NCBI GenBank assembly: GCA_947629205.1
Contig: CANRCV010000008.1
Location: 1 to 39,069 of the forward strand
Source: an uncultured Bacilli bacterium
GTDB taxonomy: Bacteria > Bacillota_I > Bacilli_A > RF39 > UBA660
DNA: 39,069 nt
Reading direction: 5' to 3'
Positions 1 to 7,183 of this stretch are shown piece after piece. The notes beneath the pieces are model-generated. The model saw only the letters and a list, made by a program, of their open reading frames with translations, was not told where the DNA came from and searched no databases. Each line of letters begins with the position of its first letter. Position 1 is the first letter of the stretch. A program made the translations under genes and the position numbers.

Positions 1-1291
1 AATCAACAACCCATAAGAAGTTCATTTTTTCTTTATCAATTAAGTTTAAGTCATTCGCAATCTTCAAACGTAAGGCACCTAAAGAATCATAGACAATCTT
101 TTTCTTATCGGCAACAATTAAGATTAAGTCGTTATTTTCGACATTATAAGTTTTACGGATAGCTTCTAGTTTTTCATCCTCTAAATTCTTAGCAATAACC
201 CCATTAAATTTATCATCATCGTATTTTAACCAAGCAAGTCCTTTAGCACCATAGATTTTTACAAAATCCGTTAAATGTTCCACATCACTTCTTGAATATT
301 TATCACCGTTATTCTTAACGATTAAACATTTAACGATACCACCCTCTTCAATAACATTACGAAATACATTCATATTGGTATCTTTTAAAATATCCGTTAA
401 ATCTAATAGTTCCATAGAAAATCTCGTATCCGGTTTATCAGATCCAAAACGATCCATGGCTTCTTTATAAGGCATTTTTGGAAAATCCGGTAAATCAATA
501 TCTTTTACTTTTTTAACAACATATTTAATCATACCTTCTACTAAAGTCATAATATCTTCTTGGCTTGCAAAACTCATTTCTAAGTCAATTTGGGTAAATT
601 CCGGTTGACGGTCAGCTCTTAAATCTTCATCACGGAAACATTTGGCAATTTGATAATATTTTTCAAATCCTCCAACCATTAAGAGTTGTTTAAAAATTTG
701 AGGGCTTTGTGGAAGCGCGTAAAACGTCCCCTTATTAACGCGTGATGGTACAATATAATCTCTTGCTCCTTCAGGAGTTGATTTACAAAGAATTGGGGTT
801 TCGATTTCTAAAAACTCTTTGCTATTTAAATATTCTCTTACAGAAGAGGTAATTTGATGGCGCATTTTAATCGTTTTTTGTAGTTTTTCTCTTCGAAGGT
901 CTAGGTAACGATATTTAAGTCCAATATTTTCATTTACTTCTTTATCTTCATAAATATTAAATGGTACTGGGTCTGCTTCACTTAAAATTTCTAAATTCTC
1001 AACCATAAGTTCTACTTCTCCAGTAGGAATTTTTGGATTTACCATATCAGGTGTTCTTGCAATTAACTTACCCGTTACTTTAATACAGTATTCATTTTTA
1101 AGACTTTCTGCTAAAGCAAAATCATCTTTTAAGAAACTACGATTAAAAACAACTTGTAAAAAACCAGAACGGTCTCTTAAATCAACGAATATAACACCTC
1201 CCATATCACGACGTTTATTGACCCAACCATAAACGGTGTATTCTTTATCTATATCTTTAATACGAAATTCTCCATTATTAAATTGTTTCAT
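1..1291 (-). CDS. aspS: Aspartyl-tRNA synthetase, C-terminus cut by window edge
   Basis: Class II synthetase that charges tRNA-Asp. I translated it by hand because the frame runs off position 1 and is absent from the ORF track. It starts MKQFNNGEFRIKD, followed by an OB-fold anticodon-binding domain (VYGWVNKRRDMGGVIFVDLR). The catalytic core is then visible: LKYRYLDLRR, the flipping-loop region EIETPILCKSTPEGARD, and motif 2 FRDEDLRADRQPEFTQ near residue 220. The insertion domain typical of bacterial AspRS begins before the edge; motif 3 lies outside. About 430 of an expected ~590 residues are present. The AAAGGA Shine-Dalgarno sequence ahead of the ATG fixes the start. It is the third gene of a hisS-asnS-aspS operon, only 19 nt after the asnS stop, so it should share the T-box upstream of hisS. 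Confidence 0.96.
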   Translation of the reverse strand, partial: MKQFNNGEFRIKDIDKEYTVYGWVNKRRDMGGVIFVDLRDRSGFLQVVFNRSFLKDDFALAESLKNEYCIKVTGKLIARTPDMVNPKIPTGEVELMVENLEILSEADPVPFNIYEDKEVNENIGLKYRYLDLRREKLQKTIKMRHQITSSVREYLNSKEFLEIETPILCKSTPEGARDYIVPSRVNKGTFYALPQSPQIFKQLLMVGGFEKYYQIAKCFRDEDLRADRQPEFTQIDLEMSFASQEDIMTLVEGMIKYVVKKVKDIDLPDFPKMPYKEAMDRFGSDKPDTRFSMELLDLTDILKDTNMNVFRNVIEEGGIVKCLIVKNNGDKYSRSDVEHLTDFVKIYGAKGLAWLKYDDDKFNGVIAKNLEDEKLEAIRKTYNVENNDLILIVADKKKIVYDSLGALRLKIANDLNLIDKEKMNFLWVVD

Positions 1292-1310
1292 TTTTATCTA
1301 TCCTTTCTTT

Positions 1311-2675
1311 TTAATACTCACAATTTCCCGGTGTTCTTGGATATGGAATAACATCACGAATATTTTCAACACCTGTTAGATAGATTAATAATCTCTCAAA
1401 TCCCATACCAAATCCGGAATGAACACAAGTTCCATATTTTCTTAAATTTAAGTACCAATCTAAACTCTTGGTATCCATTTGTAATTCGTTCATACGAGAA
1501 AGTAGTTTTTCATAATCTTCTTCTCTTTGACTGCCACCCATGAGTTCTCCAGCACCAGGTACTTCTAAATCAACAGCAGCAACCGTTTTGCCATCACTAT
1601 TTTGTTTCATATAGAACGCTTTAATTTCTTTCGGCCAGTTTTTAATAAAAACCGGACCATTAAAGTATTCTGTTATATATTTTTCGTGTTCTTTTGCGAT
1701 ATCTCCACCATAACTTGGTACAAAATCCCATTTTACATCCGCTTTTTGTAATAATTCTATCACATCTTTATAATCAATTCTTGTAAATTTAGAAGCAACA
1801 AGTTTGTTTAGTTTATCTATTAGTCCTTCTTCTACAAATTGATTAAAGAATTCCATTTCTTCTTTACAATGTTCTAGACAGTAGGAAACGACATATTTTA
1901 GCATATCTTCCATAACATCCATATCGCCTTCTAAATCACAGAAGCACATTTCTGGTTCAATCATCCAAAATTCAGCAGCATGGGTTTTGGTATTCGAGTT
2001 TTCAGCACGGAAGGTTGGACCAAACGTATACGTCTTTTTATAGGCCGTTGCAAAGGTTTCGGCTTCTAATTGGCCACTTACGGTTAAATTGGTCATCTTT
2101 CCAAAAAAATCTTTTGCATAATCTGGACGATCTTTCATTTTATCTAATGGAAGCGTTGTTACTTGAAACATCTCCCCTGCTCCTTCACAATCACTTGCGG
2201 TAATTAATGGAGCATGAAAATAAACAAATCCTCTTTCTTGAAAATAGGTATGTATCGCGAATGCTGCAACACTTCTTACACGAAAAACGGCTTGGAATAG
2301 ATTTGTACGAGGTCGAAGATAGGCAACTTCTCTTAAAAATTCTTTTGTATGTCTTTTTGGTTGTATGGGATAATCCTCAGGACAAACCCCTAATACTACA
2401 ATTTCTCTTGCATTTACCTCATAATCTTGTTTTCCATTTGAAGGAACCAACACTCCTTTAATATGAAGAGCACTACCGACTAAAACCTTACTAATTTCAT
2501 TAAAATTAGAAAGCGTTGTATCATAGACAATTTGTAAATGGGAAAAACAAGTTCCATCACTAAAATCAATAAATCCAAAATCTTTTTGACGTCGATGATT
2601 TCGCACCCAACCATCGAGTTCAATTTCTTGATTTTCTAATTCTTTAGCATTTTTAAATAGGTCTTTTAAGTCCAT
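1311..2675 (-). CDS. asnS: Asparaginyl-tRNA synthetase
   Basis: Class II synthetase that charges tRNA-Asn directly, so Asn-tRNA does not depend on amidation in this organism. The N-terminal OB fold (ELDGWVRNHRRQKDFGFIDF) is followed by a catalytic core with motif 2 (TFRAENSNTKTHAAEFWM) and motif 3 (GFGMGFERLLIYLTG) at the C-terminus. At 454 residues it has family length. The AGGAGG Shine-Dalgarno sequence before ATGGACTTAAAA supports the start. It sits between hisS (9 nt away) and aspS (19 nt away). AsnRS and AspRS are close paralogues; ending at motif 3 without the large AspRS insertion domain identifies this one as AsnRS. Confidence 0.97.
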   Translation of the reverse strand: MDLKDLFKNAKELENQEIELDGWVRNHRRQKDFGFIDFSDGTCFSHLQIVYDTTLSNFNEISKVLVGSALHIKGVLVPSNGKQDYEVNAREIVVLGVCPEDYPIQPKRHTKEFLREVAYLRPRTNLFQAVFRVRSVAAFAIHTYFQERGFVYFHAPLITASDCEGAGEMFQVTTLPLDKMKDRPDYAKDFFGKMTNLTVSGQLEAETFATAYKKTYTFGPTFRAENSNTKTHAAEFWMIEPEMCFCDLEGDMDVMEDMLKYVVSYCLEHCKEEMEFFNQFVEEGLIDKLNKLVASKFTRIDYKDVIELLQKADVKWDFVPSYGGDIAKEHEKYITEYFNGPVFIKNWPKEIKAFYMKQNSDGKTVAAVDLEVPGAGELMGGSQREEDYEKLLSRMNELQMDTKSLDWYLNLRKYGTCVHSGFGMGFERLLIYLTGVENIRDVIPYPRTPGNCEY

Positions 2676-2684
2676 AAAATCCTC

Positions 2685-3938
2685 CTATCTTGAAACGATA
2701 TAATCAATGATTTCATTTTCATCGACTTTTTCTTCTTCTTTAGTTACATTATCTTTTACGGTAATTAAACCTTTTTGTAAATCTTCGCTATTTAAAAGAA
2801 TTAACAGTTCTGCCCCATTTCGGTCGGCTTCTTTAAATTGACTTTTTAAACTTCTTCCTGTTGTGTCATAATCAACACTTACTCCACTTAAACGAAGATC
2901 TTGAGCAAGCATAAGGGCCTTTATTTTTTCTTCTTCATTTACATATAAAATATAGCAATCGATTGGTCGTTTTTTATTTTCTTCAAAAGCATCCATCGCA
3001 AGCATGACACGTTCAAGACCACACGCAAAACCAATACAAGGAGTAGAAGGTCCACCTAAAGTTTCGACTAAATCGTTATATCTTCCTCCTGCGGCAATGG
3101 TACTAGCACCTCCTAGTACTTCTTCACTACTTACGATTTCAAAAACGGTATAATCATAATAGTCAAGTCCACGTACTAAATGTTCATCGACTTCATAATC
3201 GACATCCAAAAAATTTAAGTATTCTAGTACTTTTTTAAAACGACTCGTAGACTCTTCACTTTGATAATCTAAAATACTTGGAACATTTTTTAAAATAGTA
3301 GAATCCCCATCCACTTTACAATCTAAAATACGTAAAGGATTGGTTTCATATCTTTTTTTACAATCTTCACATAAATCGTTTAAATGTGGTTTTAAGTATT
3401 CTTTTAAAGCTACTTTATACTTTTCTCTATCTTCTTTAGAACCTAAATTATTGATTTTAACATTTAAATCTTTAAAACCTAATTCTAAAAACATGTGATA
3501 AGGCATGGAAATAACCTCAGCATCTATAGCAGGGTCATTGCTTCCTAATACCTCTACTCCAAATTGGGTAAATTCTCTATTTCTTCCATTTCCCGGTCTT
3601 TCATAACGATACATTGTTCCATTATAGTAAAGTTTTCTAGGCATATTAGAGCCATACATCTTATTTTCAATAAACGAACGAACCACTCCTGCAGTACCTT
3701 CAGGTCGAAGAGTTAGTTCTCTATCACTTCGATCTTTAAAATCATAGGTTTCTTTGGTTACGATATCGGTTGTTTCACCAACCGTTCTATGAAATAACTC
3801 ACGAGATTCAAAAATAGGTGTACGAATATAATCGTAGTTATAAAATTCACAAGTATACTCAATTAAACGATTAATCTTTTGTAGTTTTAATGCCTCCTTA
3901 TCAAGTACATCATAAGTTCCTTTTGGTTTTGTTATCAT
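2685..3938 (-). CDS. hisS: Histidyl-tRNA synthetase
   Basis: Class II synthetase that charges tRNA-His. The N-terminus KPKGTYDVL is the usual HisRS opening. Motif 2 appears as MYRYERPGNGRNREFTQFG, the histidine-binding HisA motif as RGLDYYDYTVFE followed by AAGGRYNDL, and motif 3 as GFACGLERVMLAM. A C-terminal anticodon-binding domain follows (IDCYILYVNEEEK). At 417 residues it has normal length. AGGAGG precedes the ATG by eight bases. It is the first gene of the hisS-asnS-aspS operon and lies just after a T-box leader, so transcription is probably induced when uncharged cognate tRNA accumulates. Confidence 0.97.
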   Translation of the reverse strand: MITKPKGTYDVLDKEALKLQKINRLIEYTCEFYNYDYIRTPIFESRELFHRTVGETTDIVTKETYDFKDRSDRELTLRPEGTAGVVRSFIENKMYGSNMPRKLYYNGTMYRYERPGNGRNREFTQFGVEVLGSNDPAIDAEVISMPYHMFLELGFKDLNVKINNLGSKEDREKYKVALKEYLKPHLNDLCEDCKKRYETNPLRILDCKVDGDSTILKNVPSILDYQSEESTSRFKKVLEYLNFLDVDYEVDEHLVRGLDYYDYTVFEIVSSEEVLGGASTIAAGGRYNDLVETLGGPSTPCIGFACGLERVMLAMDAFEENKKRPIDCYILYVNEEEKIKALMLAQDLRLSGVSVDYDTTGRSLKSQFKEADRNGAELLILLNSEDLQKGLITVKDNVTKEEEKVDENEIIDYIVSR

Positions 3939-3956
3939 ATTTTTTTCCTCCTAAAC

Positions 3957-4169
3957 ATAAAAAAACCGAGTATCGTAAGGACGAGACTTTCCCGCGGTGC
4001 CACCTTACTTTACTAGGTACTCTTCATTGATTTATCACGAATTACTCGCGTTCTACGTATTATTAAAGGTGTCTTTTCAAAAAATGTTCTTTAGGCATTT
4101 TCAACTTTCTAGCCCTCTCTTTTAAAGAATGGATTTTTTTACTTTTTCTTTAACGTAGAAATTGAATAT
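3957..4169 (-). promoter_or_regulatory. T-box riboswitch leader of hisS-asnS-aspS
   Basis: The T-box sequence AAGTAAGGTGGCACCGCG lies at 3993-4010. Stem I can be drawn: base helix TTCTACG (4154-4160) with CGTAGAA (4051-4057), TTAAAG with CTTTAA, then an internal loop with AAAAAGTA on the 5' side and GAAAAGACAC on the 3' side, then AAAAAAT/ATTTTTT and TTCTTTA/TAAAGAA, capped by an AGAGAGGGC distal part. The 3' side of the specifier loop holds GACAC (4069-4073), which contains both GAC (Asp) and CAC (His). The terminator alternative pairs GAGTA..GTAAGG with CCTTAC..TACTC and is followed by a T-run at the 3' end. Binding of uncharged tRNA to the T-box sequence should favour the antiterminator. 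Confidence 0.93.
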
Positions 4170-4175
4170 AGTCTT

Positions 4176-4204
4176 ATTTTATTACGAATTGAGTGGTAAG
4201 TCAA
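4176..4204 (-). promoter_or_regulatory. Promoter of hisS operon
   Basis: Sigma-A-type promoter: -35 TTGACT at 4199-4204, a 17-nt spacer, and -10 TAAAAT at 4176-4181. Transcription should start near 4169, exactly where the T-box Stem I begins. It lies directly downstream of the 4205 stop codon of the preceding small gene. Confidence 0.8.
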
Positions 4205-4435
4205 CTATATATTTTGTCTATTCTTTGGTTTTTTACTAAGCGTATACTCTCTTTCTTCATCATAAGAAACCCCAGTTGACCAAGCAAGTGGAACCTCTTT
4301 TAATGTACTATAGGGTTTTATTTTTTGACTTTCTTCTAAATCAAAGTATGTTTTTTGAATATCTTCTTGTTTTATTACTCCTTCTTTAAAATCTGGTAAA
4401 ATCATATCTAAAAATTGTTCTTGCTTATTGTTCAC
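4205..4435 (-). CDS. Small hypothetical protein downstream of murE
   Basis: A 76-residue acidic/basic soluble protein that I do not recognise. It has no membrane segment and no cysteine. The ORF track opens it at 4468, inside murE, but the GTG at 4435 has an AGAAGG Shine-Dalgarno sequence eight bases upstream and begins 17 nt after the murE stop, so I prefer VNNKQEQFLDMILPDFKEG as the N-terminus. The middle (EVPLAWSTGVSYDEEREYTL) is the least biased part and could be a short conserved motif. It is probably co-transcribed with murE. Function unknown; the coding call rests on frame, RBS and operon position only. Confidence 0.6.
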   Translation of the reverse strand: MNNKQEQFLDMILPDFKEGVIKQEDIQKTYFDLEESQKIKPYSTLKEVPLAWSTGVSYDEEREYTLSKKPKNRQNI

Positions 4436-4452
4436 TATTGTATCCTTCTTTC

Positions 4453-5814
4453 TTATTTTTTTATACATTCTAGTACAACTTCTTGATCACTAAAATGTTG
4501 TTTTTCGGTTCCAATAATTTGATAATCTTCATGTCCTTTTCCTAAAATCATTAATAAATCATTTTCATCTAACATAGAAATTCCTTTTTCTATGGCTTCT
4601 TTACGATTATAAAGTACTTCGTGATTTTCTTTTTTAACACCACTTAAAATATCTTCCATAATTTGTTTTTCATCTTCGGTTCTGGGATTATCATTGGTAA
4701 AAATGACGTAATCAGAGTTTTCTTCTGCAATATGCCCCATAATCGGTCTTTTCGTTCGATCACGATCTCCTCCACAACCAATAATCGTAATCATTCTTCC
4801 TTTTTTATATTCTAAAGCACTTTTTAAAACATTTTCTACCGCATCTGGCGTATGGGCATAGTCGATAAAAATACTATTAGAACCAAACTCAAGTTTTTCC
4901 ATTCTACCACTTGGAGCATCTAAAGTCTCACTTAAACTTAAAATACTTTCTAAATTAAAGCCCATTTTGTAGACTAAGAATACAGCTGTTAAAAAGTTAT
5001 AGACATTGTATCTTCCTACCATTTTAATAGATGTTTTATATGTTTTTCCTTGATAAGAGAATTGAATATTTGTTTTGGTATGGCTAAAGTCTAAGTCTTG
5101 TATTACAATATCGAAGGTAGTATCCGTTCCAATTAAAAGAGTTTGATTATCTCCACATATAAATTCTTTATAATACGCATCATTACCATTTAAAATAGCA
5201 ACTTTTTCATTTCTTGTTTTTAAAAATAATTGTTTTTTAGCATGACAATAATTTTCCATCGTTTTATGATAATCTAAATGGTCTTGTGTTAGATTGGTGA
5301 ATGCAACCTCATCAAATAAAAGCCCATACACTCTATTTTTATCTAAAGCATGACTACTTACCTCCATCACCACACTATCACACCCAGCTTCTTTGGCTTC
5401 TAGAAGCATTTCATATAATAAATCAACATCTGGAGTAGTGTTATTAAGTACTTTTTTTGTATCTTTGTAATAAAAACCAATTGTTCCAATATAAGCAGGT
5501 GTTTTTCCTAGTTTTTGAAGCATTTGATAGACTAAAAAGCAAGTCGTTGTTTTACCATTGGTTCCTGTTACTCCAATAAACGTCATATCACTAATTTTAG
5601 GATAGATATTTTTGTATAAATATTCATTTAAATAGTCTCTGGTATCTTTTACAATTTCTGTTTCTACGGGGTAGGCACCTTCCTCACAAATAATTTTTGT
5701 TGCCCCGTTTTCAATTGCATTTAAAATATAATCATGGCCATCTCTTGCTACGTTACGAATGGCAATAAACGTATCACCTGGTTTTACTTTTCTAGAATCC
5801 GTCTTTAAATCCAT
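4453..5814 (-). CDS. murE: UDP-MurNAc-L-Ala-D-Glu:meso-diaminopimelate ligase
   Basis: Cytoplasmic Mur ligase that adds the third residue of the peptidoglycan stem peptide, using ATP. The N-terminal UDP-binding domain has TDSRKVKPGDTFIA, the ATPase P-loop is GVTGTNGKTTT near residue 84, and the Mur central motif is SSHALDKNR. The C-terminal domain carries DNPRTE near residue 375; DNPR is the signature of meso-DAP-adding MurE as opposed to lysine enzymes. At 453 residues it is slightly shorter than the ~490 of Bacillus or E. coli, mostly at the N-terminus. I start at the second ATG (5814): AGGTGA sits six bases before it, whereas it abuts the upstream ATG. It lies apart from a dcw cluster. Confidence 0.93.
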   Translation of the reverse strand: MDLKTDSRKVKPGDTFIAIRNVARDGHDYILNAIENGATKIICEEGAYPVETEIVKDTRDYLNEYLYKNIYPKISDMTFIGVTGTNGKTTTCFLVYQMLQKLGKTPAYIGTIGFYYKDTKKVLNNTTPDVDLLYEMLLEAKEAGCDSVVMEVSSHALDKNRVYGLLFDEVAFTNLTQDHLDYHKTMENYCHAKKQLFLKTRNEKVAILNGNDAYYKEFICGDNQTLLIGTDTTFDIVIQDLDFSHTKTNIQFSYQGKTYKTSIKMVGRYNVYNFLTAVFLVYKMGFNLESILSLSETLDAPSGRMEKLEFGSNSIFIDYAHTPDAVENVLKSALEYKKGRMITIIGCGGDRDRTKRPIMGHIAEENSDYVIFTNDNPRTEDEKQIMEDILSGVKKENHEVLYNRKEAIEKGISMLDENDLLMILGKGHEDYQIIGTEKQHFSDQEVVLECIKK

Positions 5815-5832
5815 ATACATTCACCTACTAGT

Positions 5833-5841
5833 ATTATAGCA
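5833..5841 (-). promoter_or_regulatory. Extended -10 promoter of murE within an inverted repeat
   Basis: TGCTATAAT, an extended -10 element with no good -35 box. It lies in the right arm of a dyad, GTATTAT..AGCAC / GTGCT..ATAATAC, that fills the 60-nt gap between murE and the upstream gene's stop. The left arm has no terminal U-run, so the repeat may be an operator rather than a terminator; I cannot decide from sequence. Confidence 0.5.
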
Positions 5842-5874
5842 CAAAAGACTAAAAAAGGTGCTAATAGATAATAC

Positions 5875-6717
5875 TTAACGATTATACTTTTGATTGAATT
5901 TCTCTACTTGACTTAAACGCTTTACTTTTTTTAAAGTAGGAACTTCTTGCTCTTCTTTTAAATAGTTTAAATCGGTATAACCAATGTACTCCTCCGGCAT
6001 ATGAGGATACATAGTAATAATCGAGTTTGTATTAGCTATAAATACAACCTTAAAGTAATTTGCAGGTCCTTCAGTGCAATACCCACAATTATCATAACGA
6101 AATATTGTGTAATAACCACTTAAGGATTGTAAAACAAAATGTTGTGTTGGCAGTAATTCTTTTATAATTGGATAAATTTGTTGAAAAGAAAATTCAGGAT
6201 AAAATTTAGCTGTCTCTTCACTAGAATCATAGAAATGTTTTTTCATATGTTTTAAAAATCTTTGTTCACTATAATGATAAAGTTGATGCAAGTAATAAGA
6301 ATGTTGGTATTCTTTTTTTTCTACCGGTAGACCAAGTTTATTCCATAAAAAGATTTTATCTCCTGTCTTAGTTGAATATTTTTTAAAATTTTCTATATTC
6401 TTTTCTATAAATAGATTGTAAGCTTCTTTATATTTCTTTTGAGCACATAATAATCTTAACCAAACCAAAACATAATTTTCATAATCTAAAACATCAAAAC
6501 GTTCCTGTTCTTTAATAAGATTTAAAACTCTTTCGGCTTGTTCTAATAAATTTAATTTGATGAATAGACTTGCACCTTGAAATAACCCAAGAGGGTCTTT
6601 AGGATAATTTTTTAAATAAAGTTCCACCTCATGTAAAGCTTTTTCATATCTACCTTCTTCTTGATATTTCTTTATAAGAGCTAAATGTTTGATACTACAA
6701 TATTTTTTCTTTTCCAT
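5875..6717 (-). CDS. TPR-like hypothetical protein
   Basis: A 280-residue soluble protein. The first ~130 residues read as helical tetratricopeptide-like hairpins (YQEEGRYEKALHEVELYLKNYPKDP, then LLEQAERVLNLI, then KKYKEAYNLFIEKN), which implies protein-protein contacts. The C-terminal part is different, with a beta-rich stretch around residues 200-240: YYTIFRYDNCGYC then YFKVVFIANTNSIITMYP. That rhythm loosely recalls BECR-fold toxin or nuclease domains, a weak resemblance only. GGGGGA lies eight bases before the ATG. It sits between dtd and murE on the same strand. I do not know the family. Confidence 0.75.
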   Translation of the reverse strand: MEKKKYCSIKHLALIKKYQEEGRYEKALHEVELYLKNYPKDPLGLFQGASLFIKLNLLEQAERVLNLIKEQERFDVLDYENYVLVWLRLLCAQKKYKEAYNLFIEKNIENFKKYSTKTGDKIFLWNKLGLPVEKKEYQHSYYLHQLYHYSEQRFLKHMKKHFYDSSEETAKFYPEFSFQQIYPIIKELLPTQHFVLQSLSGYYTIFRYDNCGYCTEGPANYFKVVFIANTNSIITMYPHMPEEYIGYTDLNYLKEEQEVPTLKKVKRLSQVEKFNQKYNR

Positions 6718-6739
6718 CTACCGTATCCCCCAACTTTTT

Positions 6740-7183
6740 TTATTTTTCTTTAGAATCTAACCAAATGGTAATGGGTCCATCATTTAGAATATGTACTTGC
6801 ATATCTGCACCAAAAATACCAGTTTGTACACCAATATATTTTCCTAATTCCTCATTAAAAGTATCATATAATTTGATGGCACTTGCTCCATTCATTGCTT
6901 TTATATAGGAAGGACGATTTCCTTTTTTTGTATCTGCATATAATGTAAATTGACTAACGGATAAAATTTCTCCACCACATTCTAATATACTTTTATTCAT
7001 AACGCCTTTTTCATCATCAAAAATACGTAAATTTAATATTTTTTTCACCATATAAGAAATATCTTGTAATGTATCCCCTTCTGTAAATCCAACCAATAAA
7101 ACAAGTCCTCTTTCAATAGAAGAAATCATTTCATTATTAACACGAACACTACTTTGTTTGCATCTTTGTACTAAAACACGCAT
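6740..7183 (-). CDS. dtd: D-aminoacyl-tRNA deacylase
   Basis: Homodimeric editing enzyme that hydrolyses D-aminoacyl-tRNA and mischarged glycyl-tRNA-Ala. The N-terminus MRVLVQRCKQSSVRVN is typical. The catalytic pocket motifs are SQFTLYADTKKGNRPSY (family SQFTL) near residue 77 and NDGPITIWL, equivalent to the NGPVT motif, near the C-terminus. At 147 residues it has exact family length. Its ATG overlaps the TAA of the upstream RelA/SpoT gene by one base, so the two are translationally coupled. The relA-dtd pair is conserved in Bacillota. Confidence 0.96.
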   Translation of the reverse strand: MRVLVQRCKQSSVRVNNEMISSIERGLVLLVGFTEGDTLQDISYMVKKILNLRIFDDEKGVMNKSILECGGEILSVSQFTLYADTKKGNRPSYIKAMNGASAIKLYDTFNEELGKYIGVQTGIFGADMQVHILNDGPITIWLDSKEK

